From NCBI GenBank assembly GCA_963783355.1, contig CAWANF010000005.1:558001-622000 (forward strand): a stretch of DNA of 64,000 bases, in the 5' to 3' direction. Position 1 is the stretch's first letter; every line of letters begins with the position of its first letter. The notes beneath the pieces are model-generated. The model was not told the DNA's origin. It saw nothing but the letters and a program-made list of their open reading frames with translations, and made no database searches. A program made the translations under genes and the position numbers. Below, in pieces: positions 25,946-35,694 of the stretch. This stretch comes from CAWANF01 sp963783355 (lineage in GTDB: Bacteria; Bacteroidota; Rhodothermia; Balneolales; DATFMH01).

Positions 25946-28078
25946 GACCTTCAGCCCCCTTGCTTCGAGTAACGGTTCAATAGTAGGATCCTGTCCACGG
26001 AAATTGCGGTACATCGTAGCCAAATCTTCAGTGTTTCCACGGGAAAGAATCATATTGCGGAACCGATCTCCGTTGGCCCGGGTCAGACCACCATTTTCTT
26101 TAAACCATTCGAAGGCATCCTGATCAAGCATCTCGCTCCATAAATAAGCATAGTAACCGGCAGAATATCCATGTCCCCAAATATGCATGAAGTAGCTGGA
26201 ACGGTAACGAGGCGGGACCTGTGGAAGAGCCAGTCCATCTTTTTTAAGTGATTCCGCTTCAAACGTATCTACATTTTGTTCGGGTGTATCAGCTGAAAGA
26301 GTATGCCAGGACATATCGAGTTCTGCTGCTGCCAGCAATTCCGTCAATGCGTATCCCTGGTTGAATTTAGAGGCTTTTTTGATTTTTTCTACAAGCTCTT
26401 TCGGCATTGGTTCACCGGTTTTATAATGAACGGCATAGTGACTGAAGACTTCCGGATACAACGCCCAGTGTTCATTAAACTGAGAAGGTAATTCCACGAA
26501 ATCGCGAGCCACAGCCGTACCGGACAAGCTCGGATATTCCTCATTTGCAAAGAATCCGTGCAGGGCATGACCAAATTCGTGGAACATGGTTGTCACTTCG
26601 TCGAACGAGAGTAATGCAGGCTGACCGGGAGCCGGTTTCGGGAAATTGGCCACATTATAAATCACCGGTTTGGTTCCCAATAACTTCGATTGACCAACAA
26701 GGTTCGACATCCACGCACCACCCGATTTATTATCACGTTTGTAATAGTCGGCATAAAAGAGTCCTATTTGTGAGCCATCACTATCCATAACATCGAATAC
26801 GCGAACATCTTTGTTATAGACAGGAAGATCATGACGTTCCTTGAAACTGATACCATAAAGCTGGTGTGCGGCATAAAAAACACCATTTTCGAGCACGTTA
26901 TTCATTTCGAAATAGGGCTTGATTTGCGACTCATCGAGGTTAAAACGGGCTTTACGGACCTTCTCAGCATAATAATTCCAATCCCACGGCTGTAGTTTGA
27001 ATTTGCCGCCCGTCTCATTAATCATCGCCTGGATGTCTTTGGCTTCTTTATTGGCATTCACTACAGATGCGGGAACCAGCTTGCCCAGAAATTCCTGCAC
27101 ATTTTTAGAGTTTTGGGCCATTTGGTCTTCAAGCTTCCAGTCGGCATAAGTAGAAAACCCTAACAGTTTTGCCTTTTCAGCCCGGACTTTCGCCAGTCGT
27201 TTCACGATGTTACGTGTATCGTTTGCATCGCCGAGTTCGGTTCGTTTCCAGGATTGTTCAAAAAGTTTCCGACGGGTAGCCCGATCTTCCAGTGAGCGCA
27301 AAGCGGGTTGTTGAGTCGTATTTTGCAAGGACAACACCCATTTTCCTTCGAGTCCTCGAGCTTTGGCAGCACCAGCAGCTGCTTCGATTTCAGCAGGTGT
27401 AAGTCCGGCCAATTCCGCTTTGTCACTCACGACAAGAGCTCCCGCTTTGGTGCCATCGAGCAGATGATTTTCAAACTGAGTGCGAAGCGTAGCCTCTTCC
27501 TCATTCAATTTCCTTAGCTTTGTTTTATCTGTTTCAGAAAGATTGGCTCCGGCATGAACAAATTCCTGATAGTAATATTCGACCAGGCGATGTGTTTCCG
27601 GATCAAGATTTAACTCACCGCGTTGATCATAAATAGTTTTAATACGCTGAAACAACTTATCATTCAGGAAAATAGCATCATGGTGAGCCGCAAGCTTAGG
27701 TGCCACTTCTTCCTGAACCTGTTGCAGTGTATCGTCGGTATTAGCTCCGGAAAGAGCATCGAAGACCATCATGGCCCTTTCGAGCATCCGGCCGCTCTTT
27801 TCCAAAGGAACGAGTGTGTTTTCGACAGTGGCAGTTTCGGAATTATCGGCGATTTCCTGGATTTCTGCTTGCTGCTGCTTTATTCCTTCCAGTATTGCCG
27901 GTTTGAAATCGCTATCTTTTATTTTATCAAACGGGGGTGCCTGGAAAGGCAGTGTACTAGGTTTATAAAATGGATTTTCGGTCATTGCAGATGATGTTGA
28001 AGCATTCTTGTTACAACCGGCGAACATAAATCCGGCCAAAGTAATGCTTAACAAGGTTAATGTTATGGATCGTTTCAT
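25940..28078 (-). CDS. dcp: M3-family peptidyl-dipeptidase, lipoprotein (Dcp-like)
   Basis: A 712-residue zinc metallopeptidase of the thimet oligopeptidase (M3A) family, which trims C-terminal dipeptides from oligopeptides. The zinc motif is H500-E-F-G-H504 within MFHEFGHALHGFF. The third ligand is E529 (ARDFVELPSQ). The late substrate-binding motif PPRYRSSYFMHIWGHGYSAGYYAY, with its paired Tyr/His, is intact. The N-terminal signal ends in FAGC, so unlike cytoplasmic E. coli Dcp it is probably a periplasmic lipoprotein. It is single-gene, with a terminator at 25.85 kb. Confidence 0.93.
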   Translation of the reverse strand: MKRSITLTLLSITLAGFMFAGCNKNASTSSAMTENPFYKPSTLPFQAPPFDKIKDSDFKPAILEGIKQQQAEIQEIADNSETATVENTLVPLEKSGRMLERAMMVFDALSGANTDDTLQQVQEEVAPKLAAHHDAIFLNDKLFQRIKTIYDQRGELNLDPETHRLVEYYYQEFVHAGANLSETDKTKLRKLNEEEATLRTQFENHLLDGTKAGALVVSDKAELAGLTPAEIEAAAGAAKARGLEGKWVLSLQNTTQQPALRSLEDRATRRKLFEQSWKRTELGDANDTRNIVKRLAKVRAEKAKLLGFSTYADWKLEDQMAQNSKNVQEFLGKLVPASVVNANKEAKDIQAMINETGGKFKLQPWDWNYYAEKVRKARFNLDESQIKPYFEMNNVLENGVFYAAHQLYGISFKERHDLPVYNKDVRVFDVMDSDGSQIGLFYADYYKRDNKSGGAWMSNLVGQSKLLGTKPVIYNVANFPKPAPGQPALLSFDEVTTMFHEFGHALHGFFANEEYPSLSGTAVARDFVELPSQFNEHWALYPEVFSHYAVHYKTGEPMPKELVEKIKKASKFNQGYALTELLAAAELDMSWHTLSADTPEQNVDTFEAESLKKDGLALPQVPPRYRSSYFMHIWGHGYSAGYYAYLWSEMLDQDAFEWFKENGGLTRANGDRFRNMILSRGNTEDLATMYRNFRGQDPTIEPLLEARGLKVN

Positions 28079-28427
28079 AAAATAGGTCCCTCTCTTTAGT
28101 TTTTGGTCCGGATTACCGCGTTAAACGTGGCTTGGGGCCGATCGCCAGGAAATTATCGAAATGCCTTTGACGATTAAACCGCCCTTTCCAAACCTCAATC
28201 TTCGTTTTATGTTACATTCTTTCCCGATGAATGGGTTAGTTCAGGAATATAATATAATAAATTAGATTATAGATACGAGTATTGAGTAAAGAGATGTGTG
28301 CTTTACAGGAATGGTTTTTAAACGAGCATTTTTTTATAAAACTTTTTTAAAAAACGATCGTACCATTGATTAATCTTATTTCAAAGTTTTCGTAATTCAA
28401 TTAAAGTCTTTACAAAAGAGGTATATC
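28079..28427. other. Divergent intergenic region
   Basis: It separates the M3 peptidase and the DUF4097-like gene. It is A+T-rich toward the plus-strand gene, with AAAGAGG about 8 bases before ATG 28428 as the ribosome site. No ORF or RNA was recognised. Confidence 0.4.
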
Positions 28428-29396
28428 ATGAAATATAAATTCACAACCTCTGCGTTTTTTTTGCTGGTTGTTTTCTTACTCTCTGGCTTTATACCAACCC
28501 AAACGGTTACTAAGGGTACAAACCCCGCTGTTATTCAACAAAACGACGAGGGCACGCCTTATCTGGTCAAGGAATTTAATGTGAATGCACCTGTTCGGTT
28601 AACGGTGCGAACATCGGGCGGTTATATTAATGTGAAATCCCGTTATTCTGATAAAGTTCGTGTAGAAATGTATGTAAGCCGGCACGGACACGAACTAACT
28701 AAAAAGGATACCGATTTAGGTAACTATAACATCGATATATCCAAATCGGGAAATGAAGTACGTGCTATTGCCCAGAGCAAATCACGAGTACATTTTGGAT
28801 TCTGGAATGGATATTCCATCAGCTTTGTAGTTTATACTCCCCGTAAATGCGATTGTAACATAAAAACCTCCGGCGGGCATATAAACCTGGCCGGCCTGGA
28901 AGGACAAATGGATGCCAGTACCAGCGGCGGACATATCGATGCGGAAGGTATTACCGGCGATGCTCGCCTGCGTACATCCGGTGGTTCTATTAAAATAACT
29001 CATCAACAAGGAGAAATGGATGCCCGAACAAGCGGCGGAAATATTGAAGTTGATGGTGGAAACGGTACTTTGCGCCTTTCGACTTCAGGCGGTCACATCT
29101 CACTTGATGGTATAGCCGGAGAAATTGACGCGCGAACCAGTGGCGGAAGCATCCGCGCCAATGTCCAGAATATTAAAAATCGTTTATCCCTCCGGACCAG
29201 CGGAGGCAGCATAACAGCAAATATTCCCGGTAATCAGGGATATGACCTGGATTTGTCCGGCTCTTCGGTTCATACAAATTTAAAAGATTTCAGCGGCTCA
29301 ATGCGCCGCAACAGTGTTGAAGGTACCGTAAAAGGCGGCGGACCGAAAGTAATTTTAAGAACTTCAGGTGGATCTATAAGATTGAACGAAAACTAA
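28428..29396 (+). CDS. DUF4097-like TSGG-repeat beta-helix exported protein
   Basis: A 322-residue secreted protein with a signal peptide at about 1-24. From residue 60 onward it consists of short strands turning on the motif R/S/K-TSGG-x-I, nine times recognisable (for instance RTSGGYINVK, KTSGGHINLAG, RTSGGSIRLNE) plus one degenerate copy (DLSGSSVHTN). Such spacing of 16-24 residues gives a right-handed parallel beta-helix as in the DUF4097/adhesin-like families. No catalytic residues are apparent. A cell-envelope structural or sensing role is inferred. It is followed by a strong terminator. Confidence 0.82.
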   Translation: MKYKFTTSAFFLLVVFLLSGFIPTQTVTKGTNPAVIQQNDEGTPYLVKEFNVNAPVRLTVRTSGGYINVKSRYSDKVRVEMYVSRHGHELTKKDTDLGNYNIDISKSGNEVRAIAQSKSRVHFGFWNGYSISFVVYTPRKCDCNIKTSGGHINLAGLEGQMDASTSGGHIDAEGITGDARLRTSGGSIKITHQQGEMDARTSGGNIEVDGGNGTLRLSTSGGHISLDGIAGEIDARTSGGSIRANVQNIKNRLSLRTSGGSITANIPGNQGYDLDLSGSSVHTNLKDFSGSMRRNSVEGTVKGGGPKVILRTSGGSIRLNEN

Positions 29397-29423
29397 CGTT
29401 ACTCCAATTGTTGGTTCTAGCAG

Positions 29424-29472
29424 AGACCGGAATACGGCCATTTTTTCAGGGTCCTTTTCCGGTCTTTTTTTA
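29424..29472 (+). terminator. Terminator of the TSGG-repeat gene
   Basis: AGACCGGAA (29424-29432) pairs with TTCCGGTCT (29457-29465), followed by a run of T residues. The loop of 24 bases is long but the 9-bp stem is perfect. Confidence 0.78.
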
Positions 29473-29558
29473 TATAACCCGTATTGATTGAAATGAAATA
29501 TCTCATTTTTGCATTTCGTATATTTAAGGTTTAATGCGAATCAACATCAGGTCTTTTT

Positions 29559-32378
29559 ATGCCCGAAACGCAGACGATTGAGAAAGGTACCAGCGCAAAC
29601 AGCGAGCGGCCCTTGATTATTAAAGGAGCTCGTGTTAATAACCTCAAGAATATCGATGTAACCATTCCCCGTAACAAACTTACGGTCATTACCGGTGTAT
29701 CCGGTTCAGGGAAATCAAGCCTGGCTTTCGATACAATTTACGCTGAAGGCCAACGCAGATACGTCGAAAGTCTGTCCAGTTATGCCCGCCAGTTTCTCGA
29801 ACGCATGGATAAGCCAGATGTCGATTTCATGCAGGGTATCTCTCCGGCGATGGCGATCCAGCAAAAAAACACAACGACCAATCCCCGATCTACGGTTGGT
29901 ACATCGACGGAAATTTATGATTACATGCGCCTGCTTTTTGCACGCATCGGGAAAACATACTCACCTGTCTCCGGTAAAGTTGTAAAGAAGGATACTCCTC
30001 AAATCATTGCAGAGGAGATTATAAAAAACTACGAGGATCGGACCCGTTTTTATGTACTTTTCCCTGTACCGAAGCACCCGAAAAAGAAATTAAAGGATGA
30101 ACTTCTGGTCCTCAAAGAAAAAGGATTTACACGTTTACTGACGGCTGACGAAGAGCAGTTGGATCTCAACCGGGACGAGATCAATTATAAAAAAATCAAT
30201 ACAGATAAACTGCGGGTATTAGTTGATCGCCTGAGCGTGAAAAATGATGATCCGGAAATGAGAACCCGTTTTACGGATTCCCTTGAAATAGCTCTGCGCG
30301 AAGGTAACGGCAGATGTTATATAAAAATCAGGGAAGGAAAAGAACATCTTTTCAGTGAGCGTTTCGAAGAAGACGGGATGGAATTCGAAGAACCGGCCCC
30401 TCAAATGTTCTCGTTTAATAATCCATTCGGAGCATGTCCGAAGTGCGAAGGGTTTGGGCGCATTGCAGGAATCGATGAAGATCTTGTAATTCCAGACCCT
30501 GAACTGACGATTCGTGAGGGAGCTGTCGCCCCTTTTAATTCACCAAAATTCAGTAAAAACCTCAAAGATCTAATCAAAGTTGCTGCCAGATACCGGCTGC
30601 CTATCGATATTCCGTATAACAGCTTATCCGGAGAAGTCAAAAACATACTCTGGAAAGGCAAGGACGAATACGTCGGCATTTTCGGTTTTTTTGAACAGGT
30701 TAAAAGTGAGTTTTATAAAGTTCACATGCGCGTTTATTATTCCCGGTATCGTGGCTATTCCCGATGCCCGGAATGCGACGGATACCGAATCCGGAAAGAC
30801 GCCCTGTATGTTAAGATTAACGGGCTGCATATCGGACAGGTTTCCGAAATGACAATCGGGCACGCGAGAGATTTTTTTGATGAACTCGAGCTCAGCGCCT
30901 TCGAAGAAAAAGTGGCCAGCCAGATCCTTTTTGAGATCCGAAAAAGACTCCGTTACCTCGACGAAGTGGGGCTCGATTACCTGACGCTCAGTCGTCTTAC
31001 AAACACCCTGAGCGGCGGAGAATCCCAGCGCATTAACCTGGCGAATGCTCTTGGAAGTTCACTCATTGGCAGCCTGTACGTACTGGATGAACCAACCATT
31101 GGCTTGCATCCGCGTGATAACGATCGCCTTATCAATATCTTAAAATCATTGCGCGACATAGGAAATACCGTTTTGGTGGTGGAACACGACCCGGAAATGA
31201 TCCGCGCGGCAGATAATATTATTGATATCGGGCCATTTGCCGGCAATTTTGGTGGAGAAGTCATCTTTTCCGGCCCCTATGAAGAGTTATTGAAGGCCAA
31301 CACGTTGACCGGCAAATATCTCAGTGGTGCCAAGCAAATTGAATTGCCCGAAAAAAGGCGGAAAGGAAATGGAAAAGCGTTGGTTGTGGAAGGAGCGTCG
31401 GAGCACAATCTAAAAAATATTACCGTCGAATTTACGCTCGGAAAAATGATATGCGTCACCGGAGTGAGCGGATCGGGAAAATCAACCCTGGTTCATCAAA
31501 CGCTATATGCCGGTATCATGAAAAAGACAAGCACATATAGTGATAAAGTCGGCCGGCATAAAAACATCAAAGGAATGGATTACATTGATTCGGTCGAGAT
31601 GGTCGATCAGTCTCCTATCGGACGTTCGTCCCGTTCCAATCCGGCAACATATATCAAAGCTTTTGACGATATCAGAAACTTGTTTGCCAATACGCGCCAG
31701 GCTAAAATAATGGGATTCTCACCAGGGCATTTTTCATTCAATGTTCCCGGCGGACGCTGTGAGGCCTGCCAGGGTGAGGGTGTTCAGAAAATAGAAATGC
31801 AATTTTTAGCGGATATCGAACTTCCCTGTGATGTCTGTCACGGAAAACGATATCGCAAAGATATATTGAGCGTAAAATATCGTGGGAAAAATATATTCGA
31901 CGTCTTAGAAATGTCGGTTTCCGAGGCACTTGATTTCTTTGTCGATGAGAAGAGCATTGTGAATAAGCTGGGCGTGCTCGAAGATGTGGGACTTGGGTAT
32001 CTGAAACTTGGTCAAAGCGCCACAACCTTGTCGGGCGGGGAGGCGCAACGCGTAAAACTGGCGAAATTTTTATCACAGCCTTCCCCGGGACATACGCTCT
32101 ATTTCTTTGACGAGCCCTCCACCGGGCTTCATTTCGAAGATACCCGACGGTTATTGGACTCCTTCAATCGATTAGTCGATAATGGACATTCGGTTATTGT
32201 CATTGAGCATAACCTGGATATTATAAAGTCCTCAGACTGGATTATTGATATTGGTCCGGAGGGAGGATTTGGCGGTGGCAATGTCGTTTTTAGCGGGACT
32301 CCGGAAGAAATTATAAACTGCGAAGAAAGCTATACCGGAAAATACCTGAAAGGCCTGATTCCTTACTCAGAGAAATAA
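29559..32378 (+). CDS. uvrA: UvrABC system protein A (excinuclease ABC subunit A)
   Basis: The damage-sensing ATPase of nucleotide excision repair, 939 residues, which loads UvrB. It has two ABC modules. Walker A motifs are at 46-53 (GVSGSGKS) and 635-642 (GVSGSGKS), and signature motifs (TLSGGESQR and TLSGGEAQR) precede Walker B in each half. The two structural zinc sites are present: C293-x2-C296 with C403-x2-C406, and C734-x2-C737 with C757-x2-C760. Length and domain order are canonical. It is monocistronic, with a terminator behind. The uvrB gene is 27 kb away on the other strand. Confidence 0.98.
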   Translation: MPETQTIEKGTSANSERPLIIKGARVNNLKNIDVTIPRNKLTVITGVSGSGKSSLAFDTIYAEGQRRYVESLSSYARQFLERMDKPDVDFMQGISPAMAIQQKNTTTNPRSTVGTSTEIYDYMRLLFARIGKTYSPVSGKVVKKDTPQIIAEEIIKNYEDRTRFYVLFPVPKHPKKKLKDELLVLKEKGFTRLLTADEEQLDLNRDEINYKKINTDKLRVLVDRLSVKNDDPEMRTRFTDSLEIALREGNGRCYIKIREGKEHLFSERFEEDGMEFEEPAPQMFSFNNPFGACPKCEGFGRIAGIDEDLVIPDPELTIREGAVAPFNSPKFSKNLKDLIKVAARYRLPIDIPYNSLSGEVKNILWKGKDEYVGIFGFFEQVKSEFYKVHMRVYYSRYRGYSRCPECDGYRIRKDALYVKINGLHIGQVSEMTIGHARDFFDELELSAFEEKVASQILFEIRKRLRYLDEVGLDYLTLSRLTNTLSGGESQRINLANALGSSLIGSLYVLDEPTIGLHPRDNDRLINILKSLRDIGNTVLVVEHDPEMIRAADNIIDIGPFAGNFGGEVIFSGPYEELLKANTLTGKYLSGAKQIELPEKRRKGNGKALVVEGASEHNLKNITVEFTLGKMICVTGVSGSGKSTLVHQTLYAGIMKKTSTYSDKVGRHKNIKGMDYIDSVEMVDQSPIGRSSRSNPATYIKAFDDIRNLFANTRQAKIMGFSPGHFSFNVPGGRCEACQGEGVQKIEMQFLADIELPCDVCHGKRYRKDILSVKYRGKNIFDVLEMSVSEALDFFVDEKSIVNKLGVLEDVGLGYLKLGQSATTLSGGEAQRVKLAKFLSQPSPGHTLYFFDEPSTGLHFEDTRRLLDSFNRLVDNGHSVIVIEHNLDIIKSSDWIIDIGPEGGFGGGNVVFSGTPEEIINCEESYTGKYLKGLIPYSEK

Positions 32379-32408
32379 AAAAAGGTGTCCATCGACAAGA
32401 TGAACACC
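32377..32408 (-). terminator. Terminator of the GAF-TerB gene pair
   Basis: On the minus strand, GGTGTTCATC (32408-32399) pairs with GATGGACACC (32393-32384), with one mismatch, and runs into seven T residues. It lies between the convergent uvrA and TerB-like genes and may also stop uvrA transcripts. Confidence 0.75.
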
Positions 32409-32435
32409 CGTTTCATTTTGTTATTCAAAACCCTG

Positions 32436-32786
32436 TCAGAGTTCGTAAGCGTTGCGTAGTTGGTCAAGTTTCTCCCGTTCCGGTTTGGACATATTCCCGT
32501 CTACTTCAGCTATGCTCTGTAATAATGCAATGATATAGCGCTTCTTATCTTCACTGTACTTTTTAGTATAGATCACCGCTTTTTCTACCAGCTCATCAAT
32601 ATGTTTGGTCGTTAAACCATTCAAATGATTGAGAGTGTGCTGAAAGTTTTCCGGACTGTAATTCAAATCTTCAAGGATGTGATTAATTTCACGGTTTTCC
32701 TCATAGTTAATTAATCCATCAGCCCCTTCAACCCAGAAGATCAACAGATCAATAGCTGATTCATCATTTAATTCAAAATTGCTCAT
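32436..32786 (-). CDS. TerB-like protein
   Basis: A small all-helical protein of about 116 residues from Met at 32786 (MSNFELNDESAIDLLIFWVE). An upstream ATG would add 32 residues unlike the family, so it is rejected. Two segments resemble the TerB/DjlA-N fold, each ending in an acidic loop: VEGADGLINYEENREINHIL and ALLQSIAEVDGNMSKPE, then REKLDQL. The second has the typical A-x-VDG-x-S-x-E pattern. TerB domains bind metal or act as interaction modules. The function here is unknown. It lies just downstream of the GAF gene on the same strand. Confidence 0.7.
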   Translation of the reverse strand: MSNFELNDESAIDLLIFWVEGADGLINYEENREINHILEDLNYSPENFQHTLNHLNGLTTKHIDELVEKAVIYTKKYSEDKKRYIIALLQSIAEVDGNMSKPEREKLDQLRNAYEL

Positions 32787-32889
32787 CGAATACGATATTA
32801 AGTTGGATAGCTTCGGTTTGCTGTAAATGTGAAAAATTAATTCAGTACTTGCAACGCTTTTTGCATTTCCGTACAAATTCACGAAAATA

Positions 32890-33369
32890 TTAAAACAATT
32901 CAGCGATCATTTCACATATTCTTTTCAGGATCTCTTCATCAAGCTCAGAAAAACCGGCTTTTTGATGAGAATCGATGTCCAGTTCTCCAATCAGCTTATT
33001 TCCCTTTATGATAGGAAGAACGATTTCCGATTTTACATCTACACTGCAGGCCAGGTAATTATCTTCGGCTGTCACATCATCCACTAAAAAAGTAGCCATC
33101 GTTTCGGCTGCCTGACCGCAAATTCCACGTCCAAAAGAAATGCGAACATGATCCGTCGGCGCCCCGACATATGGCCCGAGAACCAGTTCCCGATCCGCTT
33201 CGGGATCAACCAGGTAAAATCCCACCCAGTCGTATGCGGGTACGTTATCTTTCAACAGATGGCTGATTTCAAACAATTTCTGATCACGGTCGATTTTCTT
33301 TGATAAAATATCCGAAACTTTGCCTGGCAAAGTCCCGAGTACATCCTGAATTTCTCTTTCTGTGTTCAT
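32890..33369 (-). CDS. GAF protein of the free-methionine-(R)-sulfoxide reductase family
   Basis: A 159-residue single GAF domain. The segment LVLGPYVGAPTDHVRISFGRGICGQAAE and the later LACSVDVKSEIVLPI, matching the A-C-x5-SEI-V-P motif, align with fRMsr (YebR/MsrC). That enzyme uses three Cys residues. Here the recycling Cys in GICG (C84) and the catalytic one in LACS (C108) are kept, but the first (in a PAC motif, about residue 74) is replaced, reading APTDH. It may still be active with two Cys, or may act only as a sensor. It is upstream of and close to the TerB-like gene, likely in one transcript. Confidence 0.8.
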   Translation of the reverse strand: MNTEREIQDVLGTLPGKVSDILSKKIDRDQKLFEISHLLKDNVPAYDWVGFYLVDPEADRELVLGPYVGAPTDHVRISFGRGICGQAAETMATFLVDDVTAEDNYLACSVDVKSEIVLPIIKGNKLIGELDIDSHQKAGFSELDEEILKRICEMIAELF

Positions 33370-33570
33370 ATTTATATAAAATGTTTCTTTATTCTTTTTA
33401 AATATATCAACAAGGGGAATTTTATGCTATTATTGAACGATTAATTCATTACTTATAAATCAAAAAACACCTTTCGTTGAATCTTTAAAATACCTATAAA
33501 AAAACGTATCTTTGCTAACTTTGAATCACGAATTTTCTCTACAGACCTTAAACTTTTTTAAAATTAACAC

Positions 33571-34197
33571 GTGTCCTCTTTAGCTTTTTTACTAGCCAGT
33601 TTTACTTCCATTTTTACGGTTGTGAATCCGTTTAGTGCCATGCCGGTATTTTTGGCTTTGACCCAGGAAGACAGCCGGCAGCAACGAAATAAACAGCTTA
33701 TAAAAGCTTGTCTATACATGACACTGATATTATTCATCTTTTTTGTTGCCGGAACTTACATTATGAGCTTTTTCGGCATCAGTATCCAGGGTATTCGTAT
33801 CGCCGGCGGCCTGATGATCATGCAGGCTTCGTATTCCCTGTTAAATCCAAAAAGATCCGGCCGAAAATTAACGGATGAAGATGTTGACGAGGCACGTGAA
33901 AAAGAAGATATCTCATTTAGTCCGCTTGCAATGCCCTTGCTTTCAGGTCCGGGCAGTATTGCTGTCGTTCTTGGGCTTTCGTCCACAGCCACCGGTTTCG
34001 TAGATTATTTAACAATTGTCGCTGCCATTTTGATTACTGCTGCCATTACTTACCTTTTCCTGAGAGTTTCACCATGGGCAGTGAAGCTGCTGGGTAAAAC
34101 CGGGATGACGGCCTTAACAAGAATGATGGGATTTATTGGATTATGTATTGGTGTTCAGTTTATTATTAATGGTGTACTGCCATTGCTCCGAACCTGA
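33571..34197 (+). CDS. MarC/YchE family membrane protein
   Basis: A 208-residue protein with six hydrophobic segments. FTSIFTVVNPFSAMPVFLAL, with its NPF(S/G) element near residue 19, is the N-terminal signature of the MarC family. AMPLLSGPGSIAVVLGLSS at about 118-136 is the second signature. The start codon is GTG and there is no clear ribosome site. A TATCTTTG box at 33507-33514 resembles the Bacteroidota -7 element. Despite the name, MarC is not linked to multiple antibiotic resistance and its function is unknown. The next gene starts 24 bp downstream. Confidence 0.88.
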   Translation: MSSLAFLLASFTSIFTVVNPFSAMPVFLALTQEDSRQQRNKQLIKACLYMTLILFIFFVAGTYIMSFFGISIQGIRIAGGLMIMQASYSLLNPKRSGRKLTDEDVDEAREKEDISFSPLAMPLLSGPGSIAVVLGLSSTATGFVDYLTIVAAILITAAITYLFLRVSPWAVKLLGKTGMTALTRMMGFIGLCIGVQFIINGVLPLLRT

Positions 34198-34221
34198 CAT
34201 TCTCATTTAACCTTTTTTATT

Positions 34222-35352
34222 ATGGCAAACCGACCCAAACTGGTGCTTGCCGGCGGCGGACATGCCATCCTGCCATTTTTGGCTCATGCCCGAAAAATCA
34301 GTGATTGGGCCGATATCACGTTGATTAACGAACACCGCTTCCTCTATTATTCCGGCATGATCCCCGAATACCTGGGTGGATTTTATGATCAGGAAGACAT
34401 TCGAATCGATTTGGAACGATTATGCCGGGAAAATGAGGTTAATTTTGCCGAGTCTAAAATTGAGCGATTAATGGTTGATGAACGAAAAGCCGTTACTTCC
34501 GATAATCGTCAATTTGATTATGAAATGATCGTCTTTGATATCGGATCCGTTCCTCCTGAAATACCACAAATTACCGGGGCTGAACCTGTAAAACCATTTC
34601 ACCGGTTGGAAATCCTGAATAAATCGCTTGAGAATCGATCCATACATAATATGACTATCGTCGGGGGCGGAGCGGCCGGTGTTGAACTGGCCATGAATAT
34701 CAGCTCAAGGATGCGGGAATATATTGTAACCGGAGACTTCCGTCTACACATAATTGAGAAATCAGGCCGACTTCTTCCCGCATTTAAAAAGTCCCTATCC
34801 GAATTTGTCACCAAACGATTATCCGGAAACGGAGTCGATATTCATCTGTCATCCACTATAAAAAGCTATAAAGAAGGAACCGTTACACTTGAATCGAACC
34901 AGGAAATAGAAACAGATTATTTACTGACGGCTACCGGAACGGTAGCCCAAACCTTGTTCCGGGATGCCGGACTCCACGTGGACAGCAGGGGATTTCTGAA
35001 AGTAAACGACACGCTTCAATGTCCCGATCACCCGGAAATATTTGCCGCCGGCGACTGCGCCCATCTTATTTCTATGCCTGAATTAAAGAAGACTGGGGTC
35101 AATGCCGTAAAACAGGGGCCGGTATTGCGCGAAAATATCACAATCGCTTTAAAAACACTGTCTGACCATTCAAAAACCGATAATCTCCATTTAAAAGCAT
35201 TTTCTCCCTATTTCATCACACCGCTTATCCTTTCTACCGGGCAAAAAGACGCTATCTGGACTACCGAAACGATGTGGATTCATCATCCGCTTATGTTACG
35301 TCTGAAACATTACATCGACCATAAGTGGATCCGGCAGTATCAATACCGATAA
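34222..35352 (+). CDS. FAD-dependent NAD(P)-type oxidoreductase (NDH-2/SelD-fusion-like)
   Basis: A 376-residue two-Rossmann-fold flavoprotein. The FAD loop is KLVLAGGGHAILPFL (residues 6-20) and the NAD loop is MTIVGGGAAGVELA (about 143-156). The late FAD site is PEIFAAGDCAH at about 272. The pattern GGGHA...LINEHRFLYYSGMIPEYLGGFY and then IDLERLC fits the pyridine nucleotide-disulfide oxidoreductases related to the N-terminal half of SelD fusions, as well as NDH-2-like quinone reductases. There is no CxxC redox centre. It may share a transcript with the MarC gene. Confidence 0.85.
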   Translation: MANRPKLVLAGGGHAILPFLAHARKISDWADITLINEHRFLYYSGMIPEYLGGFYDQEDIRIDLERLCRENEVNFAESKIERLMVDERKAVTSDNRQFDYEMIVFDIGSVPPEIPQITGAEPVKPFHRLEILNKSLENRSIHNMTIVGGGAAGVELAMNISSRMREYIVTGDFRLHIIEKSGRLLPAFKKSLSEFVTKRLSGNGVDIHLSSTIKSYKEGTVTLESNQEIETDYLLTATGTVAQTLFRDAGLHVDSRGFLKVNDTLQCPDHPEIFAAGDCAHLISMPELKKTGVNAVKQGPVLRENITIALKTLSDHSKTDNLHLKAFSPYFITPLILSTGQKDAIWTTETMWIHHPLMLRLKHYIDHKWIRQYQYR

Positions 35353-35694
35353 TGTTTTTCAAAACTTTTTACATACTGACACGTATTCACAAATTCGTTA
35401 TCTCTATTTCAACTATTACAATGGTGAAATAGAAAATTATTAAGAGATAAAAAAATTTTTATTGAAAGCGCTTCCCGTTTTTAATAAACTTGAACATCAA
35501 TTTTGTAATTACCGGAATCAAATGATTCACTGATTTGTTTGGATTCGGTAATGTGGTGAGGTTAAACAACTTTAGTAAAAACCACGGGCAGAAATCTGGT
35601 GATTTCCGCTTAAAACCGCATTATATTGCTGTAATTACAGATTTCTTAGAAATTTTGATAGTTGAATGAAAAACAAAAATTTAAATCATCCATT
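35353..35694. other. Intergenic region before the first tricorn gene
   Basis: A+T-rich, with no ORF having family features and no RNA gene. The first tricorn reading frame extends to an ATG at 35662, inside this gap, but the signal peptide begins at 35695. Confidence 0.4.

Noticed and set aside
33471..33514. Full Bacteroidota-type promoter before marC
   Set aside because: A TATCTTTG -7-like box is present, but the nearest TTG is about 27 bases away, beyond the usual spacing, so only the -7 half is noted.
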